Shown: in pieces, positions 1 to 12,954 of the stretch | How positions within the stretch are numbered: position 1 is the first letter of the stretch | Layout: every line of letters begins with the position of its first letter | Assembly: GCA_028015205.1 (NCBI GenBank) | Contig: CM051521.1 | Span: 99,610,513-99,674,512, forward strand | Reading direction: 5' to 3' | DNA: 64,000 nt | Source of the DNA: Mytilisepta virgata | Taxonomy: Eukaryota; Mollusca; Bivalvia; Mytilida; Mytilidae | The notes under the pieces: generated by a model | Database searches by the model: none | Seen by the model: only the letters and a program-made list of their open reading frames with translations | What the model was told of the DNA's origin: nothing | Position numbers and translations under genes: made by a program

Positions 1-448
1 AAGGGTTGTGCTTTTTACTATCCAGGTAATGGTCAAGATCTAGCTATTTGCTTATGAAGTATTTAATATGACACAGTATTTTGTTGTACAGAAGTTGAAT
101 TGACAGTAGTAATATCTTCATGCTGATACATGTATAAACCTTTTATGGTATTCATATAAATTTGTCTTCGTTGTGTGGGTAGAATTTTTATTGCTAGCTA
201 TTTCTGTCCTTGTTAATGTTATGTTATATAAAGTACAAAGATTGCACATAATTCAAAGTAGAACAGAACAAAAACATCAGTACAGCAATCATTCATTTTG
301 TTTCGGTTGTACAATGTACAGTTCCCAAAGATTTATGATAAAGATTTATAAGAACACTAAGATAGCTTATTCTACACCAAGAGGCAAGCATATTATACAA
401 TTACAGTGTAAAGTGATCAAAGATTAAGTTTACAGTAAGAGTTTATAG
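1..448. other. Upstream gene-free stretch
   Basis: A/T-rich DNA without a recognisable gene. A frame of about 84 codons near 173-427 opens with GTG and shows no recognisable protein, so I take it as chance. Confidence 0.4.
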
Positions 449-880
449 GTCACCTGGCCTATAGGCCTATATGAGCTTATGTCATCACTTTGCATCCGTC
501 ATCGTTGTCCATCATCCATCATACATTCTCCATAAACTTTTTACATTTTGATCTTCTCCTCTGAAACTACTTGGCAGATTGTAACCAAACTAGGTAGGAA
601 TGATGTATGGAAGACCTCTACAAACGATCCGCCTTTGATTCTGGTTGGATAAACAATAGGACTGCCAGGGGCCATCTTTGAATTTGATTGGACAATCTTC
701 GAAAATCTTTTCCTCTGAAACTACATTATGAAATGTTTTGAAATTTTGCAGAATTGAAGACAGCAATACCCTCTACAAACAAACACTTTTAGTTGAGATC
801 AATCTGCTCACCTGTTTGACCAGGCAAAATATAATATTGGTTCATTTCCATGGATTTTATCTCCTAAATACAGTGATACT
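449..880 (+). repeat. AGCTCACC-family repeat fragment
   Basis: Begins GGTCACCTGGCC at 449-460 and has the family body: GCATCCGTCATCGTTGTCC, then TCTTCTCCTCTGAAACTACT near 550 and again near 705. The same phrases recur in the clusters at 2283, 3788, 32807 and 54307. The 3' boundary is not clear. Confidence 0.65.
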
Positions 881-2280
881 TGGTTGTGTCGAAGTATAGG
901 GGACCCAAAGAAAAGTTTGACTCATCCGTATTCAGTTTTGACCTCCAGTTTAATCTATGATTTATTCACACAAATGTTTGCATTTGGATTATTTATAGAA
1001 ATGTCCTTTAAACATGATAGAAGTATGAAATAACAATGAATTTAAATTTATATCATTGATTTGTAAATCAAAACTCACAAAATGATACCCCAAAAACAGT
1101 ATCCAAAAATGATTTTGATGATTTTGGCCACAAACAAAATAGAAGGTGCACAAAATCATTTTATGATAATGAACCTAAGAAAGTTTCATTAAATTGTAAT
1201 AAGTCGTTCAGGTGGAGTTGCAGATACAAAATAGGTACCCCCATATAAAGCACTGGCAAAGTTCACAAAGCAGGGGTATAATAAATGACTAAAGGAGCAG
1301 GCTAAAACTTATATGGTATAAAAGAAAAAATGTGGTAAAATAATATATCTTTTTGACTATAAAAATAGTTCAACACAACCGATGTATTCATGTTCAAATA
1401 AACTGTGTTTAATTCACTTGGAAGTAATGGCAAAAAATTCAGGTCCAGTTAGCAATTCAGACATTTCTGTGATATTCGAAAAAAGAGTGTTCAACACAAA
1501 CATGTTGGACCGTATATTGAATAAATAAATACATGAACAAGTTGTGGCAAGTAGAAATGACAAATGTTGGTATCATTTACAAAGATTTAATACTTTTAAG
1601 GATGATCGCTGGTCTAATAGGAAATAAAAAGGATTTGAAATAGGTGTTTTAGTTTGAGAGAACATATGAATAGTAAACAAATAAGCAATAAAAAAATATA
1701 GGTTCATGTGCTCATTTTAGAGCTATAAAGCCTTGAAAATTTGCAGGAAATAGGTTTTCTCTGGACTTTTGTCTTTGCATTAGCAACTTCAGTCTCTTAA
1801 AAATGTATGAAAAAATAAAATTTTGTCAAATACCATTTTAAGGTATATATAACTGAATTATTAAAGAAAAAGTGGGGGTTCATGGGCAAAAAATTTAATG
1901 TTTAAGAAATGGATAAAACCCGAGGATTCTGAAAATCTGACAAAAATACCAAAACATGACCAGCGAGCATGCTTAAGACGTCATATACCTGGATTGTGAG
2001 GTTGGTTATTATATACAAACTTCAACTGTATACATAATCTCTGTGATAATAAGTTTTTTATGTATAATATATATATATATATATATAGTGAGTTCAAAAT
2101 TTGGTCAACAGCTATAAGAATTTGAAAGGCTAAAATATATATATATACATAAATTGATAAAAAAAAGTGTTGTGAAGATATAATAATGTCTATTTATTCT
2201 GTTATTGTGTATGTTTAAGTATATGTAAATAAAGATGTTTGTTGAAGCTGCAAATGTAGCAAAATAATCTTTTGACTTTT
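881..2280. other. Gene-free A/T-rich stretch
   Basis: No gene recognised. Short TA dinucleotide tracts lie at about 2065-2088 and 2133-2146. There is no long open frame on either strand. Confidence 0.4.
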
Positions 2281-2282
2281 CT

Positions 2283-3752
2283 GGCTCACCTGGCCAAAGG
2301 CCGTTGTCCGTTGGTCGTCTGTCTGTTAACTGTTCACATTTTAATCTTATCCTATGAAACCACTGGGTCAAGTGGAATTAAATTTGCAGGAAGCATCTAT
2401 GTAAGGTCCTTTATAAAGATTGTTCATTTCGTCTTGATTGGAAACAAACATGGCCGCCATGGGCAATTGTTGTTTCTGATTGGCTGAGTTTTCAAAAATC
2501 TTCTCCTCTGAAACTGCAGGGCCAAATGGAACAAAACTTGACAGGAAGCATATATGGGAGGTCCTTTTTAAACTTTCCTCATTTCATCCCAATTGGACTA
2601 CAAATATGGCCGCCATGGGCAGTTCTTGTTTTTTATTGGTTGATATAAACAAATCTTCTCCTCTGAAATCTCTTGGCCAAATGGAATGAAACATGACAGA
2701 AAGCATCTATGGGAGGTTCTTTACAAAATTTCCTCATTTCATCCCGATGGGGCAAAAAACATGGCTGCCATAGTCAATTCTTGTTTCTCATTGGTTGATT
2801 AAAAAAAAATTTTTCACTGGAACTGCTTGGCCAAATAGAACGAAACTTGACAGGAAGCATCTTTGGGAGGTTCTTTACAAAATTTATTTCATCCCAATCG
2901 GAGTACATAAATGGTCACCATTGGGAGTTCTTGTTTCTGATTGATTTATATAAAAGAATCTGCTCCTCTGAAATTGCTTGCCCAAGTGGAACAAAACCTA
3001 ACAGGAAGCATATACGGGAGGTCCTTTATAAAGTATCCTCATTTTGTCATGATAAGAATACAGATATGGCCACCATGAGCAATTCTTGTTTCTGATTGGC
3101 TGATATAAAAAAATCTACTCTGAAGTTGTTTGGCCAAATGGAACGAAACTTGACTGAAAGCATCTAATTGGTTCTATACAAAGTTTCCTCATTTCGTCCT
3201 GATCAGGCAACAAACATGGCTGTCAATTGGGCAGTTCTTGTCTTTCATCTGTTTGAAGTTTTTTTACAAAGTTTGTCCAGATCAGGCAACAAACATGGCC
3301 GACATGGGCAATGTTTCTGATTGGTTGATTTAAACAAACAAAAAAATGTTTCTCTTAAACTGCTTGGCCAAATAGAGCCAAACTTGAAAGGAAGTGTCTA
3401 TGACATATAACAAAAATCACAGATTTGCTTGAAACCAAACATGGTCTGAATGTTCCTCTTAAGGTGCTCACCAAGTGTTACTCTGCCGATGCCTAATTCA
3501 AAATGGCCTTCAGCAGAGGACTTAGATTAACATAAGACCCTATGGGAAATGCATGCAAAAATCTTCTGGAGAACCACCAAATTTTAGAATATGCTGACCT
3601 GTAAGTAGAAGGACCTTGAAGATAAAATTGGTTCCTACAAGGCTTACCACACTTCAAAATGATAGGGAGAAGTTACTTCTCTGAGGTACATCAATAAAAA
3701 TGGCTTTCATGCCAGGTGAGCGATACAGGCTCAGCCCTCTGAACTTCTAGTT
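2283..3752 (+). mobile_element. AGCTCACC-family element, complete-looking, with internal tandem units
   Basis: The 5' motif GGCTCACCTGGCC is at 2283-2295. The body is about seven diverged units of roughly 160-190 bp; each repeats CTCCTCTGAAACTGC, GGCCAAATGGAAC, a GGAAGCATCTATGGGAGG-like phrase, CCTCATTTC and ATGGCCGCCATGGGCA. Near the 3' end the inverted 5' motif GCCAGGTGAGC (3711-3721) is followed by an imperfect hairpin AGGCTCAG-CCCT-CTGAACTT (3727-3746) and CTAG. This architecture resembles non-autonomous Helentron elements. No coding capacity is visible. Confidence 0.7.
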
Positions 3753-3787
3753 TAACTCCCCTCTCCTAAATTGTGTCTATCATTTAT

Positions 3788-5870
3788 AGCTCACCTGGCC
3801 CAAAGTTTTGGTGTCCATCGTCCCTCATCTGTTCTCTGGCATAAACTTTCCTTTTCAAAATCTCCTCTGAAACTACTTGGCCAGTTGGGTCAAAACTTTG
3901 GCAGAAAGATCTTTTGGTAGTTTCATTTAAAATATTCTCCAGGGATCCAGATCTCCAAATGATATTGCCACTGTTATTAGAAATAATAAAATCTTTCAAA
4001 AAGTATCTAGACTTTGTCTCTTCTGAAACTACTGGGACAAAACTTTTGGTGAAATGGTCCTTATTTGGTTTCCTTTAAAAAGTATGTCAGGTTCAGAAAA
4101 TTGACCAATATCTCCACTGTTACTTAAAATACAGACAAAACTTTTGTGAAATTGACCTTAGGTGGTCTCCTTTCAAAATTATGTCTGAGAGTCTAGACCT
4201 CTGAATACTGGTCGCTGTTACTAACAATATAAAAAGCTGCAGAAAATTATTTAAAACCATTCTCCTCTGAAAGTATTGTTGCAGCTGGGACGAAACCTTT
4301 TTGAAATGGTCTTAAGGTGGTCGTTTTTCAAAAATTCTGTCCAGTGGGACCACTATTAATAAAAGTCGAAAAATCCGAGAAAAAAAAATTTAAAAAAGAT
4401 TGTCAGAAACCACTTGGGCACTTGAGACAAAACTTTGATGAAATAATCTTAGGTATTTTTCCTTCAAATATATGTGTAGGGTATTGATTGGAGTCCATAA
4501 GTACAATCAATATTGCAGCTTCACTAAAATATAGAAAAATCTGCAAAACAAAATGCTAGTATTAAAAAATCTCCTTTTAAACAACTAGGATAATTAACAT
4601 CAAACTATGAAGGAGTGGTAAATGTAAGTTTTATTTTATAAACGTCGGTGTGTACACGTATGTGTATAGGTCAACAATCGACCAAAGCTCTAGAGCTTTT
4701 TACCGACGACGAGATTAACGACAGTTCGGCAGATATTGTGTGGGAGGAAAGCGCTAGCCCCATATTAAAGACCGCAAAATCTGTGACACCCCCGAGCTAG
4801 GATAGATGCCTGGAAACCGGTCTTTTGTAGTTCAGACCTTTAACTATTATGAATGCCGTTACTAACAGAATATGTTAACTCGACTCAGCCGAAAAAAAAA
4901 ATTCTGGACTAATTGAAACCAAACTTTGATGAAATGGTGCAAATATTGGCGTCTTCAAAACTGAACCTTGGACCACTATGCCTATTGTTACCGAATAAAG
5001 AAAAACAAGCAAAAAAAAACATATTTCAAAATCATCTTCTCTGAAAGTAAAGTTGAGACCAAACTTTGATGGAATGATCTTAGTGTTTCTCTTTCAAAAG
5101 TATGTCTGGAGATCTAGACCTTATATTGTGAATAAATGCAAAAGTCTCGCTAATAAACCACATAAAATCAGTAGTTACGTAAGATCTTTTAACAGTTAGG
5201 GCTACAAATTATGAGTAATTCTGTAAAAATTGCTCTCTCTCCCAATGACTTGAAGACTTCATACTGGCCTCTCACGAATACTGCCGATTTCTATTGAAAT
5301 CTTTCACGAGATAGCATTATCTTTTTATGGAAGTGTTATTTCGGACTTTTCGTTTAGTTTTACAGTTAAAACAAACACATTCTGACCCTGCTATCTTAGG
5401 TCTAATTTTGCAGTTCTAATAAGAGTTTATCTTTTTATAATTATACTATATTGGTTTTTATAGTGTGTGTGATAAACCAGTGTCAGAATAGATAAGGGGA
5501 AGGTTTGTGTACCCATAAAACCGGTTTAATCCCACCGCTGTTCAATGTCCGTACCAAGTTATACTATCCCGATTCTGTTGTGTTAATGTTTGTGTTTTGT
5601 GCTCCTTTATGCTATGTTTGTCTGGAGTCCTTCCTGTTGGTTTTGCTTTGATCAATTGGTATGTCATTTTTGACCTTTCCTGGTATCCATTTTGTTGTTT
5701 ACTTATAGTAACATGACTGCTATTAGTAAAAATAGAAAAATCTATTAAAAAAATATTTAAATGGAGAATTTTCATCAAATTTGGTGGAATGGTTCTTAGG
5801 TGTTCTACTTTCAAAATTGTATATGGGGGTCTTCACCAAGGATCACTATGGTAGCTGATACAGGAAAAAA
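3788..5870 (+). repeat. AGCTCACC-family element, diverged
   Basis: The 5' motif AGCTCACCTGGCC is at 3788-3800. It is followed by diverged units carrying CTCCTCTGAAACTACTTGG, AAACTTTGATGAAATGG-type phrases and ATGTCTGGAGATCTAGACC. The 3' hairpin is not recognisable. Positions 4630-4860 and 5160-5700 hold unrelated sequence, so the element is interrupted or several copies are joined. Confidence 0.55.
5473..5640 (+). repeat. Interspersed repeat copy (pairs with 19461-19615)
   Basis: Contains GTGTCAGAATAGATAAGGGG, ACCCATAAAACCGGTTTAAT and GTTTGTGTTTTGTGCT. The reverse complement of 19461-19615 carries the same phrases in the same order, so the two are inverted copies of one family about 14 kb apart. 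The type of element is not known. Confidence 0.65.
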
Positions 5871-6207
5871 ATCACCCCTATAAAAAGAACTTATGAAACT
5901 CCGTTTTATGACATTGTTTTAAGTTCCTTTGAACAGCAAATTAAAGCCAGAGCAACAGCAATATATTGGAAATAAAAAAAAATAAAAAGATTCTAAACTT
6001 AATGATGAACCTCCAGAAATCCCCCATCCCCTCTATTGAAATACCATTTGAATAGGCATACATTATAGTTTGTGGTTTGGGGTAGAAAATCCCTTTTATA
6101 TAATTTTAATTTCAGTTATTTTGACATAATTAACGGTGCTTCTCTAAATTTGTTATCAGTGAGAAATAAAAAGTAAGTAGGTGCATAAATTTTGGTCCAC
6201 ATACATT

Positions 6208-6209
<2 letters not shown>
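5871..6209. other. Gene-free stretch
   Basis: Nothing recognised apart from short A-runs near 5970-5990. Confidence 0.35.
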
Positions 6210-6299
<90 letters not shown>

Positions 6300-6300
6300 C
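6210..6300. repeat. (TA)n microsatellite
   Basis: About 40 uninterrupted TA dinucleotides followed by TGTATATATC. The open frame running across it (alternating Ile-Tyr) is an artefact of the repeat. Confidence 0.97.
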
Positions 6301-6960
6301 AATGTTTAATGTTGTGTTTCAATATAATCATAAAATATATGGACCTTAATACTTTGTATAGAAAATTATTATTTTTTGTAGTTATTTAAGCCATTCTGTA
6401 TAGTTAAATTGTAAAATACAAACAAATTGATAATTTTTTTTTTTTATATTGCCATGATTTTGAGGAGTCGGTATCAGGATTCTTATCTCTCTGCAATGCT
6501 CAGTCAAAAATTCTCGACATCTTTATGAGACGACCGATTACAAGACACATTGCCTTAATCATTCAGTCCGATATATAAAGACGAAATAATACTATAGCTC
6601 GATTGTAAATTAGGAACTTACTACACCACGAATGATGTGGATTACAATCTTGAATATCTAAGAAATCATAAGCCTAACGTGACATCAGCATCTCCACTCT
6701 TTTCCTTATTTATATCTTGGGCGTTAATTCGTAACACAATTAAGTAATCTTAAACTACAGACAGAATCTATAAGACATGGATGTCCCCGTTCTCCTGAAC
6801 ACCTATTATTTATGGTTGGAAATCATTTTGAGAAATAGTTTAGATATATCAAAGTTTATGTCCTGCTTACAAAATTAATTGCTATCCCCTGAAAAATAAC
6901 AAATGGACAGTTGATTAGGCTTCAATTTAATAGTCACTCAAAAATGAAATGTGGTACTAC
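6301..6960. other. Gene-free stretch
   Basis: No gene, repeat or RNA gene recognised. Confidence 0.35.
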
Positions 6961-7784
6961 AGGCTCCCAGCCTGTATCGCTCACCTGTAAACCATTCACA
7001 GAATAAACTGTTTGACTATGCCCATCTTCACGAGCTGTCGTGTTCAAATTTATTCATTGGTTTCAAACAAGAAGATCTTTGAGTGAATTTTTCCAGAAGT
7101 TCCTATGTTTAAATATGTTTGGTTCTGGTGATCATCTTGGATGGCGGGTTAGGTCACCGGATACAATTTTGAAAGATCAACACCTAAGAACCATTGCTGC
7201 AAAGTTTTGTTCCAATAGGATTTGTGGTTTCAGCCAAGTTAATTTCCCATAGGGTCCTAAGTTAAACTATGTTCAGCTCTGGTGGCCATCTTGGTTGGCA
7301 GGTAGGGTCATCGGACACAATTATAAAAGAGGACAACCTAACGACCATTGCTGCCAAGTTCTGTTCCAACTGACCGTGGTTTCAGAAGAGAAGACCTTTT
7401 AGTAACTTTCCAATAGGGTCCTATGCTAACCTATGTTCGGCTTTTGCGGCCGTCCTGATCGCAGGCAGGATCACTAGGAAGAGGACCACCTAAGGACCAT
7501 TGCTGTCATTTTTTTCGAATTGGATTTGTGGTTTATGACAAGAAGATCTTTAAGTAAATTTCCCATAGGGTCCTATGTTAAACTATGTTCGGCTCTGGGG
7601 GCCGTCTTGGATGGCAGGCAAGCTCATCGGATACAATTACCCAAGGACCATTGCTGCCAAGTTTTATTTCAATTGACCGAGTGGTATCAGAGGAAAAAAT
7701 CTTTAAAGGAAAGTTAACGACAACAGAAGACGGACGTCAAGTGATAGCAATAGTTCACATGGCCATTTGGGCTTGGTGAGCTAG
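6961..7784 (-). mobile_element. AGCTCACC-family element in reverse orientation
   Basis: Read on the minus strand it starts CTAGCTCACCAAGCCC (7784 downwards). It ends with ACAGGTGAGCGATACAGGCT and a small hairpin AGGCT-GGG-AGCCT (6961-6973). Internal units about 170-190 bp long repeat CCCATAGGGTCCTATGTTAAACT-like phrases, joined to GGCCGTCTTGGATGGCAGGC-like phrases. The short open frames inside are not conserved and look fortuitous. Confidence 0.7.
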
Positions 7785-7799
7785 AAAGATGACTAGTTA

Positions 7800-8720
7800 T
7801 ACCAGCACTCTCGAATGAAAGATCGTGTATATTGTCGTTGCGGTCGTCCGTCCGTCTGCCCGTCCGTCACACGTTTTTGTGATGCAAACTCCTCCTTCAC
7901 TTTTGCATTTTTAACAGTTGTACCGAAAAGGGCCAAGTTATACAAAGAGCCTTGTGACGTGAACTCCTCTTTCATTTTTTAATTTAAACCATTTTTATTG
8001 TTTCCATATTGTTGCTTACCAAGTGTAGATGCGCAATAAGGTTTTGGAATTCCATATTTTTAAAAGGGATGGGAGGGACCTAAAATGGCCGAAACAGAAA
8101 AAAAAACATAATTACTAAAATAACTATGTCATATTGTTGTTTGCTAACTACAGATGGGCAAAAGATTTGGGAATTCCAAATTTCTAAAAGGGGGCCTGGG
8201 AGGGACCAAAAAGGGCCAAAATAGACAATGAGCCTTGTGACGCGAACTCCTATTTCATTTTTTGATTTAAATCATTTTTATTGTTGCCATATTGTTGCTT
8301 ACCAACTGTAGATGCGCAATAAGGTTTTGGAATTCCATTTTTTTAAAGGGGGATGGGAGGTACCAAAAAGGGCCAAAACAGAAAAATACCATAATTACTC
8401 ACATTTTATCTAAAGAAGCAAAATTGAAGAAATTTGTGAATTTCAGTTTAAGGGGCTATAGGTCCCAAATAGGGTCAAAATAGTTTAATTATAGTAAAAG
8501 TGGGTTTGTGATATATTTGTGAAAAGGTTACTTGTTACAGATGCAAACTGTATTGCTAAGCATGCTTTTATTTTGCATTTTGATTATTTAAAGGGCCAAA
8601 AAGGGAAAATAGGCCAAAAAGTTAGATTACTGTAAAAGTGGGTTGTGATATATCTCTGCAATGGTTATTTGTTACAGATGCAAACTGTAATGCAATGGAA
8701 ACTGAAAATGTTAAGAATGT
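7800..8720 (+). repeat. GATGCGCAA-family repeat cluster
   Basis: Starts around GTCGTCCGTCCGTCTGCCCG (7836) and CACACGTTTTTGTGATGC. It then shows diverged tandem units: GTAGATGCGCAATAAGGTTT occurs near 8023 and 8310 with a diverged copy near 8150, and TTGTTACAGATGCAAACTGT occurs near 8530 and 8667. The same family recurs at 20880-21260. The type of element is unknown. Confidence 0.6.
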
Positions 8721-8763
8721 TTGTTTACAAATAAATGGGGGGTGCGGGTATAGCTGTCATTCC

Positions 8764-8960
8764 GAGGAGGTAGGGGGGTTAAAATATTATGCGGGTATTT
8801 TAATTAATATTTTTGAAAACATTTCGCGGTGAATTTAAGAAGCAGTGTTTTTAATTGATAAATATTAACATAAACAAATGGAAAAACACAATCTTATAAA
8901 TGGCTAAGTAATTCGAAAAATTACGAATTGAACATTAACTGAAGTTCCCTAAATATGAAA
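8764..8960. repeat. Direct repeat, left copy
   Basis: About 200 bp with shared phrases GGGGGGTTAAAATATTAT, GAATTTAAGAAGCAGTGTTT and ATGGAAAAACACAATCTTAT. They recur in the same order and orientation at 10630-10830. The left copy ends exactly where the TTAA-flanked element begins. Confidence 0.75.
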
Positions 8961-8961
8961 A

Positions 8962-10293
8962 TTAAGGTAGGAGGTACCTTATTGGGCTATATTTCAGATT
9001 TTTATAAAAGAAGTTGGGCCATTTTCTCCTGTATTTATTTCACTTCTAGGGCCATTTTCAAAAAGTTGCCTATAAACCTTTCAAAATCTCTGGAGACATA
9101 GCCTGATACGTGGTCTGTAAAGATTTCTAATAGTAACTTACAAGTAAGTTGCTGAAAATATTCTGCCTACCTCAATATCGCTTTGGGAGACAGTTTTTAC
9201 ACAAATTTGCCAAATTAACGTCTTTAAGACAGTTTCTCAATGTGAAGGAAACTCGAAGCCAAAACGAATTTTTGGCTGTAAGTTAGATTATGCATCTCCT
9301 TTCATATGAAAGTAAAATGGTTTTGGTTCTGAATTTTCTTCTTGACAATATTCCAAAAATTTATGAAAATTGACCCGAATCGCCTATATACACGACCTTT
9401 GCCGGTAGAAAACTTGAACTAATTATTAATGATTAAGCATTATTTTTTTTACTAACTAAAAATCGTTTACGATGCAAAGTAGATAAATATGTAAGATTAA
9501 AAAATCAATAGTTATGAGTGAAACAAATACAGGGGAAAGTGACCCTACTCCTTTGGCACGCAACTAGCGTATGTTGAACTGCATATGAATATCGAAAAAA
9601 AACCAATGTATTTCACTTAATAATTCCCGCAATATGATGTACGAAGTCTTTGCAAACAGCATAGAATGTACGTCGATATCGCTCCAAAAAGTCAAATACT
9701 AGTTTTAGACTTTAAATTGTGATTTCTCAAATTTCTGTCCCTAGAATTTTCTTTGAAATGATATTATTGCCATTGAATTTCTCTTTTTATAGATTATTAG
9801 GGGTCACCAGGTTAGTTTTTTTAAGTATAGAGTGAAAACAAGTGTCAAAAGGCCAAAATAAGCATAACGTCATCACGGCGTCGCGATAAAAAATGTTGAT
9901 TTTTAGTGTTTTTACATTCAGGACATATAATTGAGTGATTTACATGGCGAAAACGAAGCTGGTGATTCTATATTTATCTAATATGAATGGAATGGAAAAG
10001 TTGACAGCAATAAAATTATATTTGTAAAGAATTTCTAGGTATTTGTTTTTTAAGAAATGACCATTTAAAATGAAAATATTATTTTTTTCGGCAGGCGGTT
10101 TTTACTTGAAATCTAGAGTAAAAGGCCTTTATTTTAACGATTTTAAATCATCCTTATTGGCATATTCTTTAGCTTAATATATACTTTTTTCGATATCTTT
10201 ATTCAGTTCCGAACATTCTACTTGCATGTTATTTTTTTAATATATATAAATCAGTATTTTAGCGGATTTAGGCAAAAATTCCTCCTACCTTAA
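8962..10293. mobile_element. TTAA-flanked fold-back element, copy 1
   Basis: The ends are perfect 13-bp inverted repeats: TTAAGGTAGGAGG (8962-8974) and CCTCCTACCTTAA (10281-10293). The outer TTAA is the target-site type of piggyBac-like transposons. Inside, 9741-9822 and 9950-10039 form an imperfect inverted repeat with a loop of about 130 bp. No transposase frame is visible, so it would be non-autonomous. A related copy starts at 63374: both share CTAGAATTTTCTTTGAAATG-like and AGGGGTCACC phrases and an AACGTCATCACGGCGTCG-like loop. The first 580 bp here have no counterpart in the other copy and may be a further insertion. Confidence 0.65.
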
Positions 10294-10629
10294 CCAAACC
10301 TAAGAGGCGTACGAACCGACAATGGTAAATCTACATATGCCCTTCCTCATTTGGTGGTGCATAACTAGACACATACATCTGCAATGTCGATACAAAAAAA
10401 ATATTTCGTTTATGGTATCAAAAGCAGATTTTTGTTGAACATATACATTCGATATTGTAGGATACATTAAACTGACTTATAAAGTTTAAAACTGGTTTCA
10501 TTATCTTCTAAACTCTGATGATTTCCTAGTACGTAGGCTCGCAATATATTATGGGGTAATAAACTTGCTATATATTGTGGGGATTAAACAAAATCTGAAA
10601 GTATTTTTTTTTTGGTTGGCTTAAAATGT

Positions 10630-10830
10630 CGGAGGCATATGGGAGGGGGGTTAAAATATTATTCGGGTATTTAAACTATTTTTGAAAACATTTGGGGTGA
10701 ATTTAAGAAGCAGTGTTTTTAATTTATAAATATTAACATAAACAAATGGAAAAACACAATCTTATAAATGGCTAAATAGTTCGAAACAATTACTAATTGA
10801 ACATTACCTGAAGTACCCTAAATATGAAAC
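10630..10830. repeat. Direct repeat, right copy
   Basis: Second copy of the 200-bp sequence at 8764-8960, 1.87 kb downstream in the same orientation. Confidence 0.75.
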
Positions 10831-12954
10831 TAGAAAATTTAATAACAAAATTTAGAATATGTAATCGTTATCTTATGATAGAAAAGGGAAGATACCATAA
10901 AATTCCAAATAAGCGAAATTATGCCAGAAATGCGGATTAATTCCATTTCCTTCTATATTGCATATGTAATAATATTCCAAGAAAAGATTACTTTGTTGAA
11001 TGATAACGCTAATTTTAACAGATTAACGGATTTTAAAAAAGGTAATTTATATCCTTAATCCCACAAATTCATGTGAATAATCTTGGTTCCTCTTTAGGAC
11101 AGTCTACTGAATAAGGACATGGGACTCTTATGAATTGTTTAATGCATATATATGTACAACTGTACATTTGTCAAATACCTGTTAGTTTATAATGACAATA
11201 AAGATTGACTTGATCCTAAATAATACTTGGAGGTATATTTGATTAACATCACTATCTGGGCAGTTTTCTTTTGTACAAATGCATTCTTGATTGGGCAACT
11301 ATTTCCTTTAGGCATTTTCCCCCCTTTTTGGGGGGGGGGGGTAATTACTTAGACTTGTAATTTTGGGGGTTTTCGAAAAATTGTACTTTTTGGAGGAGAG
11401 AAATTATTTTTAATGGTTTGCTAATGTACTTAAGGTTAGGACGGATACCCCCCCCCCCTGGAGGTGTTTACAAAACGCACATTTGTTTTGTTTCTTCGAT
11501 TCGTACACGAATTTTTAAATTAAATTGTGGCCCTGTACTTGAAGTCTGTAAACAAAACCTTGACATGTCTAAGTAATTAAATATTTGATCTAAATAGATT
11601 TAAACAGAATTATAATCCCGCCCTATAATGTATAATGTTGTAAGACTTCTTGGCCTGCTTGGCACGACATAATGTTATAAATACATTGCAATTCAAAAAG
11701 GGGGTAAATACAAAATCCTTATTATAATAAACTTTTTGTATCAAAAGGTACATGGAATATATTTTTCTGTCTCATTGTCAAGAACGTTAGCAGAAAAAGG
11801 AAAAAAACGACGAGCTGATTTTATGACAGTACCTTGATATCTTTCCTTGAGATTTTATCAAACTGTCTCAAAATCATTCCATGGAATAAAGTGTATATAT
11901 GTTTCATTCAGATGCATTTAAATGTTTAATTGATCCCTGAACTTCTCGCCTTCTAATGCACTAACTCAACCAATGGTTGATAGGACTGCATGCCTCCCCC
12001 CTTTAGGGTGATCAACAGAAGAAGGCCCGGCACTTTAAAGTGCTCAAATTGAACATTCTGTGACGTTTAAATACTAGGAGAGCTTGTTTAGTTGTAACAA
12101 TGAAATAATCCAATTTTACTGGAAACATTTCTGGCAACTTCATTATTTATAAGCACTTACTTCCGTAATAAGTGAAAATGACACTTTAAAAGGTTATTAT
12201 ACATGTTATATATTATATTTCACTACTGGTGAGCGACCAGTTCTCGCCATTCCAGTCCACGCACTTAAAAGACAAGGAATATATTACCATGTATATGGTA
12301 GACACTGGACTTGTTACAAGTCCCTCCCTAGTAAGTTATTATATCCATCTATATCAATATAACAGTTATATACTGACCGTTACTCCCTATAGATCTGATA
12401 TCAGTATTGTGAGAAAGCTGCCTATAGAGGTGGATATATAAAGAGACATACGAATATAAAGGGACTTTTAGCTAGTTTATGAACACACAATTGTACCTAA
12501 AACCTTTTGTCTTTTTCTGACATTACAGGTGATGGCGAGAACTTAGAGAAATACCTCTTGTCAGTATAGCAATATACGTCTTTTCGATGTGATCGGAAAG
12601 CAAGAAAATTTCTCATTAGCCTTTTTAGACAGAAGTAAACAAGATTCCTCAGAGCACTGTCAACTAAACTTACGCCATCTTGGTTTAAATAATTATGATT
12701 TTTACCATCTTATAGAATAATTATGAAGATGACAACCCAGTTCCGTGGAAATACCTTAATTTCAGGATCTCGATCCAATCACAAATTTTGGAGAAAAATT
12801 TTTATGTTAAAGAAATGTTCCAGGGACCATGCTAAGTACTGGAACAAAATGTGAAAATCTAGTAGAGATAATTTCACAAATGTCTCACGAGTCACGACAA
12901 CTTTTAATTGATTGACAAAGATGTCAGAAACCCTGATACCTTGTTAATCGTCCT
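10831..12954. other. Gene-free stretch with homopolymer C/G runs
   Basis: No gene recognised. CCCCCC-TTTTT-GGGGGG near 11320-11341 could form a hairpin, and there is a C-run near 11450-11458. An 11-bp inverted pair GTTCTCGCCAT / ATGGCGAGAAC occurs near 12241 and 12532. Confidence 0.4.

Noticed and set aside
6192..6389. 65-codon open frame over the TA repeat
   Set aside because: Most of it is alternating Ile-Tyr produced by the (TA)n tract.
11431..11470. TTAAGGTTAGGACGG, resembling the end of the TTAA fold-back family
   Set aside because: Only the first bases match; no inverted partner or shared body was found nearby.
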